DNA from: Paracoccaceae bacterium
Lineage (GTDB): Bacteria > Pseudomonadota > Alphaproteobacteria > Rhodobacterales > Rhodobacteraceae
Direction: 5' to 3'
Length of the DNA stretch: 64,000 nt
Assembly (NCBI GenBank): GCA_011389685.1
Contig: JAABTV010000002.1
Span: 1 to 64,000, forward strand
Below, in pieces: positions 36,183-47,240 of this stretch. The position numbers were made by a program, and so were the translations under genes. Every line of letters begins with the position of its first letter. Position 1 is the stretch's first letter. The notes beneath the pieces were generated by a model. The model ran no database searches and was not told the origin of the DNA. It worked only from the letters and a program-made list of their open reading frames with translations.

Positions 36183-38885
36183 ATGCTTGGATTTGGAACG
36201 CTAACGAAAAAGGTCTTCGGAACGCCGAATGACCGGAAGATCAAGGCGACCCGTCCGATCATCGACAAGATCAACGCACTGGAACCCGAGTTCGAGGCCC
36301 TTTCGGATGAGGGGCTGAAGGACAAGACGAAAGAATTCGCCGAACGCGCGAAGGGCGGCGAGAGCCTTGACGATCTGTTGCCCGAAGCCTTTGCCAATTG
36401 TCGCGAGGCGGCGCGGCGTGCGCTTGGTCTGCGGGCCTTTGACGTGCAGTTGATGGGCGGAATCTTCCTGCATCAGGGCAATATCAGCGAGATGAAGACC
36501 GGCGAGGGCAAGACGCTGGTTGCGACCCTTCCGGCCTATCTCAATGCCCTGACCGGCAAGGGCGTGCATATCGTCACGGTCAACGACTATCTCGCCAAGC
36601 GTGACGCGGAGTGGATGGGCAAGGTTTACGGTGCGCTGGGCATGACCACCGGCGTGATCTATCCGCAGCAACCCGAGGCCGAGAAGCGCGATGCCTATGG
36701 CTGTGACGTGACCTATGCCACCAATAACGAGCTGGGTTTCGATTACCTGCGCGACAACATGAAAGCCTCGCTCGAGGAGATGGCGCAGCGCGAGCATGGA
36801 TTTGCCATCGTGGACGAGGTCGACAGCATCCTGATCGACGAGGCGCGCACGCCGCTGATCATCTCGGGGCCGTCGCAGGATCGGTCCGACCTTTACGTGT
36901 CGGTTGACCGGCTGATTCCCGATCTGCAGGAAGAGCATTTCACGATCGACGAAAAGACCCGGAACGTGACCTTTACCGACGAAGGCAACGAGTGGCTGGA
37001 ACAGCAACTCAGGGCGCGCGGGCTTCTTCCCGAGGATCAGAGCCTTTACGACCCGGAAAGCACGACCATCGTGCATCACGTCAATCAGGGCCTGCGTGCG
37101 CACAAGCTTTTCACCAAGGACAAGGACTACATCGTCCGCGATGGCGACGTGGTGCTGATCGACGAGTTCACCGGGCGGATGATGCCGGGGCGGCGGTTGT
37201 CGGACGGGCTTCACCAGGCGATCGAGGCCAAGGAGGGCTGTAACATCCAGCCCGAGAACATCACCCTCGCCTCGGTGACGTTCCAGAACTATTTCCGGCT
37301 TTACGAGAAACTGTCGGGCATGACCGGCACGGCGGTTACGGAAGCCGCGGAATTCGCCGAGATCTATGGCCTGGGCGTGGTCGAGGTGCCGACCAACCAG
37401 CCGATCGCCCGGGTCGACGAGGACGATGCGGTCTATCGCACCACGGGCGAGAAATACGACGCCGTTGTCGAGACCATCCGGGAGGCCAACGCCAAGGGCC
37501 AGCCGCTTCTGGTCGGCACGACGAGTATCGAGAAATCCGAGCTTCTGTCGGAGATGCTGACCAAGGCCGAGATCAAGCACAACGTGCTGAACGCGCGCCA
37601 GCACGAGAAAGAGGCACAGATCATCGCCGATGCCGGCAAGTTCGGCGCGGTGACCATCGCCACGAACATGGCCGGGCGCGGCACCGACATCAAACTGGGC
37701 GGCAATGTCGATTTCACGATCATGGAAGCGATCGAGGCCGACCCGGAGACCAACCCGGAAGAGATCCGCGCCCGGATCGAGGCCGAGCATGCCGAGGACG
37801 AGAAAAAGGTCAAGGAGGCCGGGGGCCTGTTCGTTCTGGCCACCGAACGGCATGAGAGCCGGCGCATCGACAACCAGTTGCGCGGCCGGTCGGGCCGTCA
37901 GGGCGACCCGGGGCGCAGCGCGTTCTTCCTGAGCCTCGAGGATGACCTGATGCGCATCTTCGGGTCCGAGCGGCTTGACAAGGTGCTGTCGAAACTGGGG
38001 ATGAAAGAGGGCGAGGCCATCGTCCACCCCTGGGTCAACAAGAGCCTAGAGCGCGCGCAGGCCAAGGTCGAGGCGCGCAATTTCGACATCCGCAAGCAGC
38101 TCTTGAAATACGATGACGTGATGAACGAGCAGCGCAAGGTCGTGTTCAAGCAGCGGCTCGACATCATGAAGGCCGAAGACCTGTCGGGCATCGTGCGCGA
38201 CATGCGCAACGAGGTGATCGACGATCTGGTCGAAACCTATATCCCGCCCAAGAGCTATGCCGATCAGTGGGATGGCGAGGGGCTTTATGCCGCGGCGCTG
38301 GAGCATCTGGGCATTGACGTGCCGGTGATCGAATGGGTTGCCGAGGAAGGTGTGGACGACGACGAGATTACCGAGCGGCTTGAAAAGGCCAGCGACGAGT
38401 TCATGGCCAAGAAGGCCGCCGCGTTCGGCCCCGAGAACATGCGCTCGATCGAGAAGCAGGTTCTGCTTCAGACCATCGACACGAAATGGCGCGAACATCT
38501 GTTGACGCTCGAACATCTGCGCAGCGTCGTCGGGTTTCGCGGCTACGCCCAGCGCGACCCGCTGAACGAATACAAGACCGAGGGCTTTCAGCTGTTCCAG
38601 GGGATGCTCGACAGTCTGCGCACCGATGTGACCAAGACGCTGGCGCAGGTGCGACCGCTGAGCGAGGAAGAACAGGCCCAGATGATGGCGGAGATGCAAC
38701 AGCAGCGGCAAGCGCTGGACCAGCAGACCGAGGCGGCGACGGCCGGTGCCGCGCCGAACCCCGAAGCCGCCGCCGAAGGGTTTGACGAAAACGACCCGTC
38801 GACATGGGGCAACCCGGGACGGAACGCGCCCTGCCCCTGTGGATCGGGCAAGAAGTTCAAGCATTGCCACGGGCGGTTCCTGTAA
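36183..38885 (+). CDS. secA: Preprotein translocase ATPase SecA
   Basis: The 900-residue motor drives secretory proteins through SecYEG. It begins [18 protein letters not shown]. Walker A (MKTGEGKT, about 104-111), the DEAD-like [19 protein letters not shown], and helicase motifs [12 protein letters not shown] and [11 protein letters not shown] follow. The C-terminal SEC-C zinc motif, [14 protein letters not shown], is intact and binds SecB. The track start 113 codons upstream lies over the promoter region and the parvulin gene, so I did not use it. Confidence 0.98.
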   Translation: MLGFGTLTKKVFGTPNDRKIKATRPIIDKINALEPEFEALSDEGLKDKTKEFAERAKGGESLDDLLPEAFANCREAARRALGLRAFDVQLMGGIFLHQGNISEMKTGEGKTLVATLPAYLNALTGKGVHIVTVNDYLAKRDAEWMGKVYGALGMTTGVIYPQQPEAEKRDAYGCDVTYATNNELGFDYLRDNMKASLEEMAQREHGFAIVDEVDSILIDEARTPLIISGPSQDRSDLYVSVDRLIPDLQEEHFTIDEKTRNVTFTDEGNEWLEQQLRARGLLPEDQSLYDPESTTIVHHVNQGLRAHKLFTKDKDYIVRDGDVVLIDEFTGRMMPGRRLSDGLHQAIEAKEGCNIQPENITLASVTFQNYFRLYEKLSGMTGTAVTEAAEFAEIYGLGVVEVPTNQPIARVDEDDAVYRTTGEKYDAVVETIREANAKGQPLLVGTTSIEKSELLSEMLTKAEIKHNVLNARQHEKEAQIIADAGKFGAVTIATNMAGRGTDIKLGGNVDFTIMEAIEADPETNPEEIRARIEAEHAEDEKKVKEAGGLFVLATERHESRRIDNQLRGRSGRQGDPGRSAFFLSLEDDLMRIFGSERLDKVLSKLGMKEGEAIVHPWVNKSLERAQAKVEARNFDIRKQLLKYDDVMNEQRKVVFKQRLDIMKAEDLSGIVRDMRNEVIDDLVETYIPPKSYADQWDGEGLYAAALEHLGIDVPVIEWVAEEGVDDDEITERLEKASDEFMAKKAAAFGPENMRSIEKQVLLQTIDTKWREHLLTLEHLRSVVGFRGYAQRDPLNEYKTEGFQLFQGMLDSLRTDVTKTLAQVRPLSEEEQAQMMAEMQQQRQALDQQTEAATAGAAPNPEAAAEGFDENDPSTWGNPGRNAPCPCGSGKKFKHCHGRFL

Positions 38886-38899
38886 GCCCGAATCTGCCA

Positions 38900-38924
38900 T
38901 GAAGGGGTCAAGATGACTCCTTCA
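38900..38924. other. Hairpin in the secA 3' region
   Basis: TGAAGGGGTC and GACTCCTTCA pair over 10 bp with one G-T wobble and a 5-nt loop. There is no T-tract, so it may be an RNA 3' end stabiliser more than a terminator. Confidence 0.35.
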
Positions 38925-38991
38925 ACGGGCCACAACGGTGCCGTTTTTCCTGTTGATACTCACTCGGAACGAATGGGTAGTGGAGGCAGAC

Positions 38992-40140
38992 ATGCCGGAC
39001 CGGAAACGATTGATCACCATTGGCGGCACGTTGTGCGCGATTGCCGGAATCGGCTTTTTCATGCAGAATGGCCAGTCGGGTCCGAGCCAGGCCGGGCTGA
39101 ACAGGAGCGCGCCCGAACCGGCGCAGGAAATGCTCGATCTGTCCAGCGCCGAACTGACCGCGTCCGACACGATTGGCACATCCGCCGGGATTGCCCCGCC
39201 AGAACCGGACGCCGCCCCGATGGAAATTGCCGCGCTGGACGACGTGCCCAGGGCGCAGGCGCCGGCCATGACTCCGCCGGGAATGCCGGAAAACGCGCCA
39301 ATGGCCCCGGCGCCTGAGCTGGAACAACAGGCAGAGACCGACCAGACCGCGCCCGAAACCGCGGAGCAGGTCGCCGCAAGGGGCGATGCGGTGATCATGG
39401 TCGAACCCGAAACCGATCGCGCGACTGCGAGCGAGACCCCAGGGTCCGACGGCATGACCGGGTGCGATCCGTCCATGGAGCTTGAAACCATCGCGGCGGC
39501 GATGGTCAGGGTGGTCGTGGATGCGCAATGTCTCCCCAATGAGCGGGTGACACTGGAGCATTCCGGCATGAGCTTTACCGAAGCGACGGACGCCGAGGGC
39601 ATGCTCGATATCACGGTGCCCGCGCTTGCCGAAGAAGCACAGATCACCGCAACGTTCCGCGACGGTCATGCGGTATTCGCCTCGACCATGGTCAACTCTC
39701 TGGCATTTTATGACCGGGCGGTGATCCAGTCGGACAGCGAAAGCGCGATCACGCTTCACGCACTGGAATATGGCGCGGGCTATTCCGATACCGGCCACAT
39801 CTGGTCCGGGGCCGCCGGCGGCATCGAGAACGCCGCGACCGGTAAGGGTGGCTTTCTGATCACGCTGGGCGATTCGACGATGGACAAGGCCCGGATTGCC
39901 GAGGTTTACACCTTTCCCACCGGTATTGCGCGGGATGACGGCCTGGTCGAACTGAGCGTCGAGATCGAAGTGACGGAATACAATTGCGCCCGCGCGCTGA
40001 ATGCGGAGGCTTTTCAGATCGGCGCGAGTGGGGGTCTGACGGTTCAGTCGCTCGATCTGACCATGCCGGATTGCGATGCGATCGGCGACTTTCTGGTGTT
40101 GAAAAACCTCGTCAATGACCTGAAAGTGGCACGCAACTGA
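38992..40140 (+). CDS. secA-linked conserved protein with N-terminal membrane anchor
   Basis: The 382-residue protein starts MPDRKRLITIGGTLCAIAGIGFFM, one probable uncleaved transmembrane helix. A Pro/Ala/Glu-rich linker of about 120 residues follows, then a beta-rich C-terminal domain of about 240 residues with paired cysteines (GCDP, DAQCLP, YNCAR, MPDCD). Annotators often call such genes translocase only because they sit beside secA; I see no evidence for that function. GGAGG lies before the ATG. The layout suggests a periplasmic domain held on a flexible tether, possibly with disulfides. Confidence 0.75.
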   Translation: MPDRKRLITIGGTLCAIAGIGFFMQNGQSGPSQAGLNRSAPEPAQEMLDLSSAELTASDTIGTSAGIAPPEPDAAPMEIAALDDVPRAQAPAMTPPGMPENAPMAPAPELEQQAETDQTAPETAEQVAARGDAVIMVEPETDRATASETPGSDGMTGCDPSMELETIAAAMVRVVVDAQCLPNERVTLEHSGMSFTEATDAEGMLDITVPALAEEAQITATFRDGHAVFASTMVNSLAFYDRAVIQSDSESAITLHALEYGAGYSDTGHIWSGAAGGIENAATGKGGFLITLGDSTMDKARIAEVYTFPTGIARDDGLVELSVEIEVTEYNCARALNAEAFQIGASGGLTVQSLDLTMPDCDAIGDFLVLKNLVNDLKVARN

Positions 40141-40171
40141 GTTCGCCACTTTCGCCACGATCGGGGTCATC

Positions 40172-41734
40172 TTGAAATCAACGATCTGTGCGGCGGTCTT
40201 CGCCGCACTTTTCCTTTTGGCAACGGGTCTGCCCGTGTCCGCCGACGACGTGACCCTCAGGTCGAGCGACGGGGCGATCGAGCTTTCCGGCACGTTGCTG
40301 AGTTTCGACGGCCAATTCTATCGCGTCGAAACCATCTATGGCGAGTTGACCGTGGACGGGTCGGGCGTCACATGCGACGGACCGGGCTGTCCCAACCTGA
40401 TTGATTTCGTTGCCGAATTGAGCATCTCGGGCGCAGCGACAATGGGTGATCTGCTGATGCCCGCCCTGATCGAAGCCTTTGCCCTGCGCAACGGGATGGA
40501 TGCCCGACGCGATGATGAAAGCGAGACCACGTTTGTCTACGTCCTGTCGGACCGGACCGACGGTGCGGAAAAGGGGCGGTTTCGGTTCAGGTTGACCAAT
40601 ACCGACGAAGGCTTTGCCGATCTTCTGGCCGATGAGGCCGATATTGCCATGGCCCTGCGCGAGATCCGGCCGGAAGAGGTGCGCTTTGCCCGGGATGCGG
40701 GGCTGGGCGATCTGACGGGTCGGGCGCGCAGCCGGGTGCTGGCATTGGACGCCCTGGTGGCGGTGGTGGCGCCGGGGAACCCGGTCGAGAGCATCAGTAT
40801 TGTCGAGCTTTCGCAAGCGTTTGCAGGCCAGATCGACAATTGGCAGGATCTGGGCGGGCCGGATGCACCGATCAGCCTGCATTTGCGCGATGCCGCCTCG
40901 GGGACGGGACAGGCGGTCGAGGATCGCCTTTTGCATCCGGCCGGGCTTGACCTCGCTGCGACGGCCAGGCGCCACCGGAGCGACAGCGCGCTGGCCAGTG
41001 CCGTGGCGGCGGATCCGTTTGCCCTGGGCATTGCGAGCAGATCCGCGATCGGGAACGCGCAAGCCCTTGTTCTAAAGGGACGTTGCGGGTTCTCCCTTGC
41101 GGCCACGCGGCGCACGATCAAGACCGAGGACTATCCGCTGACCGCGCCGATGTTCCTCTATCTTCCGGCGCGACGTCTGCCAAAGCTGGCGCGCGATTTC
41201 CTGTCATACACCCGCACGGCACAGGCCCAGATGGTGACCCGCAGGGCGGGTTTCATAGACCAGACTCCCGAAGAGATCGCCATCCGGGCGCAGGGCGATC
41301 GGCTGGCCAATGCGATTGCCGGGGCGGGGCCGGAAATCGGGTTGGGCGAGCTTCAGGCGATGCTTGAAAGACTGGGCGATATGAAGCGGTTATCCACATC
41401 CTTTCGGTTCGAGGCCGGGTCGGTCAAGCTCGATGCGCAATCGCGGTCGAACGTCGAATTGCTGGCCCGGGCGCTGGAGGCGGGGCGCTATGACGGGCGC
41501 GAGATCCTGTTCGTCGGGTTCAGCGACGGCGTGGGGCCGGCGGGGCCCAACCTGACGATTTCCGAACGCCGGGCCAAGGCCGTGGAGAAGGCCGTGCGCG
41601 GTACGGCGGAGACCGCGAATTTCGACCGTTTGGCAATGGGTTACACGGGATTCGGCGAGGCCATGCCAATGGCCTGTGACGATAGCGACTGGGGTCGGCA
41701 GGTGAACCGGCGGGTCGAGGTCTGGTTGCGATAG
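40172..41734 (+). CDS. PstS-like substrate-binding domain fused to a C-terminal OmpA domain
   Basis: The 520-residue exported protein has a signal peptide (MKSTICAAVFAALFLLATGLPVSA) and a short N-terminal domain. A phosphate-binding-protein-like fold follows (about 85-370), with LSQAFAGQIDNWQDLGGPDAPISLHLRDAASGTGQAVED. The last 120 residues are an OmpA-type peptidoglycan-binding domain (FVGFSDGVGPAGPNLTISERRAKAVEKAV, then WGRQVNRRVEVWL). It begins with TTG; no other in-frame start keeps the signal peptide. Such a protein could hold a ligand sensor at the cell wall. It follows the secA-linked protein by 31 bp. Confidence 0.85.
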   Translation: MKSTICAAVFAALFLLATGLPVSADDVTLRSSDGAIELSGTLLSFDGQFYRVETIYGELTVDGSGVTCDGPGCPNLIDFVAELSISGAATMGDLLMPALIEAFALRNGMDARRDDESETTFVYVLSDRTDGAEKGRFRFRLTNTDEGFADLLADEADIAMALREIRPEEVRFARDAGLGDLTGRARSRVLALDALVAVVAPGNPVESISIVELSQAFAGQIDNWQDLGGPDAPISLHLRDAASGTGQAVEDRLLHPAGLDLAATARRHRSDSALASAVAADPFALGIASRSAIGNAQALVLKGRCGFSLAATRRTIKTEDYPLTAPMFLYLPARRLPKLARDFLSYTRTAQAQMVTRRAGFIDQTPEEIAIRAQGDRLANAIAGAGPEIGLGELQAMLERLGDMKRLSTSFRFEAGSVKLDAQSRSNVELLARALEAGRYDGREILFVGFSDGVGPAGPNLTISERRAKAVEKAVRGTAETANFDRLAMGYTGFGEAMPMACDDSDWGRQVNRRVEVWLR

Positions 41735-41738
41735 GGGG

Positions 41739-42503
41739 TTAGAGCAGACCCTCGGCGCGGAAGCTGAGTTCGGCGGATTTTCCGATGATGAGATGGTCAT
41801 GCAAGGTCAGCCCAAGGGCCTGCGCGGCGGTTGCGACCTGGCCGGTCATGGCGATATCCTCGGAGCTGGGCGTGGGGTCGCCCGATGGATGATTATGCAC
41901 CAGAATCAAGGCACTAGCATTGAGTTCCAGGGCGCGTTTCACGACCTCGCGCGGGTAGACGGGGACGTGATCGACAGTGCCCCGGGCCTGTTCCTCGTCG
42001 GCGATGAGCGTGTTCTTGCGGTCGAGATAGAGGACGCGGAACTGTTCGGTGTCGCGATGGGCCATGGTGGTGTGGCAATAGTCGAGCAGAGCGTCCCAGG
42101 ACGACACGACATGGCGCTGCATGATGCGCGACCGGGCCAGCCGCTGCGCCGCCGCCTCGACGATCTTCAACTCGCAAATCACCGCCTCTCCCACGCCCGT
42201 GACCTGGGCCAGACGCTCGGGCGGAGCAGCAATGACACGATTGAAATCACCGAATGTTTCCAGCAACTTATGCGCCAGAGGCTTGACATCCTGACGCGGG
42301 ATCGCGCGGAACAGGACCAGTTCGAGCATCTCGTAATCCGGCAGGGCCTGCGCGCCGCCCGAGAGAAAGCGGGCACGCAGGCGTTTGCGGTGATCGGCGA
42401 TATAGGAGGGGCGCTTGCCGGAGGGCAGCGCCGGGACGATCTCGACCTCGTCATCGTCGAAAAGCGGCAACGGGCCTTCGGAAAACTGGGGCGTGGCGGT
42501 CAT
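41739..42503 (-). CDS. radC: RadC-family JAB-domain protein
   Basis: The 254-residue protein has an N-terminal helix-hairpin-helix-like segment (PPERLAQVTGVGEAV) and the JAMM metal site HNHPSGDPTPSSED. Despite the name, a role in radiation repair is not supported for most homologues. I chose the ATG giving MTATPQFSEG; 16 further residues in the track are unsupported. It converges on the PstS-OmpA gene with only 4 bp between stops. Confidence 0.93.
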   Translation of the reverse strand: MTATPQFSEGPLPLFDDDEVEIVPALPSGKRPSYIADHRKRLRARFLSGGAQALPDYEMLELVLFRAIPRQDVKPLAHKLLETFGDFNRVIAAPPERLAQVTGVGEAVICELKIVEAAAQRLARSRIMQRHVVSSWDALLDYCHTTMAHRDTEQFRVLYLDRKNTLIADEEQARGTVDHVPVYPREVVKRALELNASALILVHNHPSGDPTPSSEDIAMTGQVATAAQALGLTLHDHLIIGKSAELSFRAEGLL

Positions 42504-42585
42504 GCCCCGAGTGTGGGCCGGATGTGGTGAAGGATTGGTTAATTTCGGCAAGGGTTAACGATTCTTTTGGGGCCGAAAAGGGGGG

Positions 42586-42626
42586 GTGCCATTCGGCTGC
42601 CATCCAGCTGCCGCCCGGCTGCCGGG
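42586..42626. repeat. 11-nt tandem repeat array, locus 2
   Basis: The units are GTGCCATTCG, GCTGCCATCCA, GCTGCCGCCCG and GCTGCCGGG, preceded by GGTTAA and a G-run as at 27.6 kb. The consensus is GCTGCCRYCCR. Confidence 0.55.
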
Positions 42627-42693
42627 GGAGCGGGTCGCGTGGTTCCGGGCAATCGTGAACGCAGCGCGCGGTGTTTGTTAACCGAAAAGAAAA

Positions 42694-42714
42694 GGGTGGG
42701 CAGATTGCCCACCC
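42694..42714. repeat. Palindromic GGGTGGGC repeat, copy B
   Basis: GGGTGGGCA and TGCCCACCC pair perfectly around loop GAT, followed by TACGGG. The same motif is inside alkB at 46551-46571. Confidence 0.75.
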
Positions 42715-42773
42715 TACGGGTGATTCGCTCGGCCGGGGATCACAAGGAATCGAACGTCGAATACCGATGATGC

Positions 42774-42842
42774 CAAACGAGAGGGCAGCACCTGGCCGGA
42801 TGCTGCCCGGGCGGCTTTGCCGCCGTTCCGGGCGGGGGATTC
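42774..42842. repeat. Structured repeat family, copy 1 (short form)
   Basis: AAACGAGAGGGCAGCA...TGCTGCCC forms an 8-bp hairpin, then GGGCGGCTTTGCCGCCG and TTCCGGGCGGG. This nearly matches copy 2 at 47055-47217 but lacks its long insert and end repeats. Confidence 0.65.
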
Positions 42843-42879
42843 AATCCAGCACGACACGCACCGGGCGGCTGTCCCGGAC

Positions 42880-44034
42880 TCAGCCCTTCATCGCGTCCCA
42901 GAAGCTCTTGACCGAGGAAAAGAAGGACGAGCTTTGCGGGTTGTTCTCTTCGCTCAGATCCTCGAATTCGCGGAGCAGCTCTTTCTGCCGCGCGGTGAGG
43001 TTGACCGGGGTTTCGACCGCGAGCTCGATGAACATGTCGCCCGCCGGGCCGCCGCGCAGGGCGGGCATGCCCTTGCCGCGCAGGCGCATCTGCCGGCCGG
43101 ATTGCGAGCCGGCGGGAATCTTCACACGGCTGCGGCCGCCGTCGATCGTGGGCACCTCGATATCGCCGCCCAGCGCGGCGGCGGTCATCGAGACCGGCAC
43201 GCGGCAGAAGAGATCGTTGCCTTCGCGCTCGAAGAGGTCGTGTTTCTCGACCTCGATGAATATGAAGAGATCACCCGCGGGGCCGCCGCGCATCCCGGCC
43301 TCGCCCTCGCCCGCCAGACGGATACGGGTGCCGGTCTCGACCCCCGCGGGAATGTTCACCGATAGCGAACGGTCGCGGTGGACCCGGCCCTGGCCGTGGC
43401 AGACCTTGCAGGGGTTCTGGACGATCTGGCCCAGACCGCCACAGGTCGGGCAGGTGCGTTCGACGGTGAAGAATCCCTGTTGCGCGCGGACCTTGCCCAT
43501 GCCCGAACAGGTCGGGCAGATGGTGGGTTCGGAGCCGCTTTCGGCGCCGCTGCCGTCGCAGGATTCGCATTGCACCGAGGAGGGCACGTTGATGGTTTTC
43601 TGCAGGCCGGAAAACGCCTCTTCGAGGGTGATGCGCAGGTTGTAGCGCAGGTCGGCGCCGCGGGTGGCGCGCTGCCGCCCGCCGGGGCCGCCGCGCCCGC
43701 CCATGAAATCGCCGAACAGATCGTCGAACACGTCCGAGAAGGCCGAGGCGAAATCGCCCTGGCCGGGATGGCCACCGGGACGCGGCCCGCCGCCGCCGCC
43801 CATGCCACCCTCGAAGGCGGCATGGCCGAAGCGGTCATAGGCGGCCTTCTTCTCGGCGTCCTTCAACACCTCGTAGGCTTCGTTCGCTTCCTTGAACTGG
43901 GTCTCGGCCTGCGGATTTTCGGCGTTGCGATCCGGGTGAAGCTCCTTGGCTTTCTTGCGGTAGGCCTTCTTGATCTCGTCGGGTGATGCACTCCTCGAAA
44001 CTCCGAGCACATCGTAAAAGTCGCGTTTTGCCAT
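42880..44034 (-). CDS. dnaJ: Chaperone DnaJ (Hsp40)
   Basis: The 384-residue co-chaperone stimulates DnaK ATPase. It has the J domain with HPD (KELHPDRN), a Gly/Phe-rich linker, four CxxCxGxG zinc repeats ([32 protein letters not shown]) and the C-terminal substrate domain. The ATG giving [11 protein letters not shown] is the family start. It lies 75 bp downstream of dnaK in the same leftward operon. Confidence 0.98.
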   Translation of the reverse strand: MAKRDFYDVLGVSRSASPDEIKKAYRKKAKELHPDRNAENPQAETQFKEANEAYEVLKDAEKKAAYDRFGHAAFEGGMGGGGGPRPGGHPGQGDFASAFSDVFDDLFGDFMGGRGGPGGRQRATRGADLRYNLRITLEEAFSGLQKTINVPSSVQCESCDGSGAESGSEPTICPTCSGMGKVRAQQGFFTVERTCPTCGGLGQIVQNPCKVCHGQGRVHRDRSLSVNIPAGVETGTRIRLAGEGEAGMRGGPAGDLFIFIEVEKHDLFEREGNDLFCRVPVSMTAAALGGDIEVPTIDGGRSRVKIPAGSQSGRQMRLRGKGMPALRGGPAGDMFIELAVETPVNLTARQKELLREFEDLSEENNPQSSSFFSSVKSFWDAMKG

Positions 44035-44062
44035 CGGGTTATCCCCTTTCAAAAGACCGGAC

Positions 44063-44092
44063 GGGGCCGGGCCGGATCAACGACCCGGCCCC
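44063..44092. other. Hairpin in the dnaK-dnaJ intercistronic gap
   Basis: GGGGCCGGG and CCCGGCCCC pair over 9 bp with a 12-nt loop. It has no T-tract and probably tunes the dnaK:dnaJ mRNA ratio or acts as a processing/stability site. Confidence 0.5.
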
Positions 44093-44109
44093 TCTTGGTC
44101 CCTGAACGC

Positions 44110-46026
<1,917 letters not shown>

Positions 46027-46138
46027 GTTTTTCGATCCCTTCTACTTCAAGGCGACTTTCGAGGGCCGGACCCATTATGGCATCCACCCCCGGTTTGGGG
46101 TGCCGCGTCCGGTTTCGCCGGTTCACGGCGCTTCGAAG

Positions 46139-46170
46139 CGTATATAGGCAGGCGATTTTGGCGCTGCAAG
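46139..46170 (-). promoter_or_regulatory. Sigma-32 (RpoH) promoter for dnaK-dnaJ
   Basis: Read on the minus strand, CTTG, 18 bp and CCTATATACG match CTTG-N17/18-CYTATNTNNG in full. The predicted leader is about 105 nt. Confidence 0.85.
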
Positions 46171-46249
46171 CACCGGTATCACCGACAGTTTGCAAATATC
46201 GCGTGTTTTTTGCACCAATTGCCGGAATGAGACGTAACAAGGGGTTGGG

Positions 46250-46885
46250 ATGAAGCAATCTGGGCCGATCAATCTGCGCGGCGTGGCCGTGTTCAGGGGC
46301 GCGCTGGATGCGGGCGCGCAGGCCGCGCTGCTGGACCGGGTGCGCGAAATCGCCCGGGCGGCACCCATGTTTCACCCCGAAACCCGCCGGGGCAAGCGGA
46401 TGAGCGTGCGGCTGACCAGCGCCGGTGATTTCGGCTGGGTCAGCGACCGGCGCGGATATCGCTATGAGCCGCGTCATCCGTCGGGTGTGGACTGGCCGCC
46501 GATCCCGCCGGAGGTGATCGCGATCTGGGACCGCTTCGCAGCGTCGGGCCGGGTGGGCGAATCGCCCACCCTACGGGCGCCGCAATGCTGCCTGGTGAAT
46601 TATTACGGCGAAGGCGCGCGGATGGGGTTGCATCAGGATCGCGACGAGGCGGATTTTGCGCAACCGGTGGTGTCGGTCTCGCTGGGCGATGCGGGGCTGT
46701 TCCGGGTCGGCAATATCGAGCGCGGCGGCAAGACCGAGTCGATCTGGCTGGAAAGCGGCGACGTGGTGGTGATGAGCGGCGCCGCGCGGCTGGTCCATCA
46801 CGGGGTGGACCGGATCAGGTTCGCATCGAGCAGCCTTTTGCCTGGCGGCGGGCGGATCAACCTCACGCTGCGGGTGGTGACGTGA
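46250..46885 (+). CDS. alkB: AlkB-family 2-oxoglutarate/Fe(II) DNA repair dioxygenase with palindrome-encoded insert
   Basis: The 211-residue enzyme directly reverses N-alkyl damage in DNA or RNA. The iron site is HQD (His128, Asp130) plus His183/184, and NLTLR near the C-terminus provides the 2-oxoglutarate arginine. NYYGEGARMGLHQDRDE is strongly AlkB. Residues 101-109 (RVGESPTLR) are translated from a repeat palindrome and fall in the loop before the NYY strand, where E. coli AlkB has no such run as I recall it. The reading frame is kept and the catalytic core is intact, so the protein is probably active. Confidence 0.93.
   Translation: MKQSGPINLRGVAVFRGALDAGAQAALLDRVREIARAAPMFHPETRRGKRMSVRLTSAGDFGWVSDRRGYRYEPRHPSGVDWPPIPPEVIAIWDRFAASGRVGESPTLRAPQCCLVNYYGEGARMGLHQDRDEADFAQPVVSVSLGDAGLFRVGNIERGGKTESIWLESGDVVVMSGAARLVHHGVDRIRFASSSLLPGGGRINLTLRVVT
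46551..46571. repeat. Palindromic GGGTGGGC repeat, copy C, inside alkB
   Basis: GGGTGGGCGA and TCGCCCACCC pair perfectly around one A, followed by TACGGG as in copy B. It encodes VGESPTL in frame. Confidence 0.8.
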
Positions 46886-47240
46886 GGCGCGGGGCGAGAC
46901 GTGCCGGTCAGGGTGTATCGGGAAACCCTGAATCGCACATACCGTGGTCGCGCTTCGCGTTCTCGCGACATTTGCGATGCATTTCCTGTCGGGTCTTTCG
47001 CGAAACGCCCTAAGCGTATCGCGGCAAATCGGATTCCTCTCATGTCCAACGAAAGGGCAGCACAGGGCCGCGGTCGGGTGCTCACGACATCGGCGTTGCG
47101 CAGTTTATCTTGCAGCGTCTTTCCCTGCTTGAAGCGACGCGCGACCCTTCGAAAGCACCCGGCCGGGGGGCGGCCCGGTGCTGCCCGGGCGGCTTCGCCG
47201 CCGTTCCGGGCGGGAGAAATTCGATAAAAGCTGATACGCC
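46886..47240. other. 355-bp gene-free interval between convergent alkB and permease gene
   Basis: No plausible gene is present. The right two-thirds is structured-repeat copy 2. The left third (46886-47012) holds short inverted repeats such as GCGCTTCGCG but no clear promoter or ORF. Confidence 0.8.
47013..47240. repeat. Structured repeat family, copy 2 (long form)
   Basis: The left end AGCGTATCGCG resembles copy 3. GGGCAGCACAGGGCCGC (47055-47071) pairs with GCGGCCCGGTGCTGCCC (47170-47186), 16 of 17 positions. Inside it, GGTCGGGTGCT pairs perfectly with AGCACCCGGCC around a 71-nt loop. A GGCGGC-ttc-GCCGCC hairpin follows. The right end, GATACGCC, abuts the permease TAG stop. Confidence 0.75.

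Larger units (their letters stand above)
42504..42879. other. 376-bp gene-free interval between radC and dnaJ, filled with repeats
   Basis: No plausible gene is present. It contains the second 11-nt tandem array, palindrome copy B and structured-repeat copy 1 (separate entries), with GGTTAA motifs near the radC end. Both flanking genes read leftward. Confidence 0.8.

Noticed and set aside
36201-38027. 608-codon ORF antisense to secA
   Set aside because: Shadow frame; secA is unambiguous on the + strand.
41390-41398. Perfect DnaA box TTATCCACA
   Set aside because: Single copy inside the PstS-OmpA coding sequence with no cluster or AT-rich region; expected by chance.
42504-42879. Possible CRISPR-like array from the 11-nt repeats
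   Set aside because: Units are tandem without spacers and only two to four copies; no cas genes.
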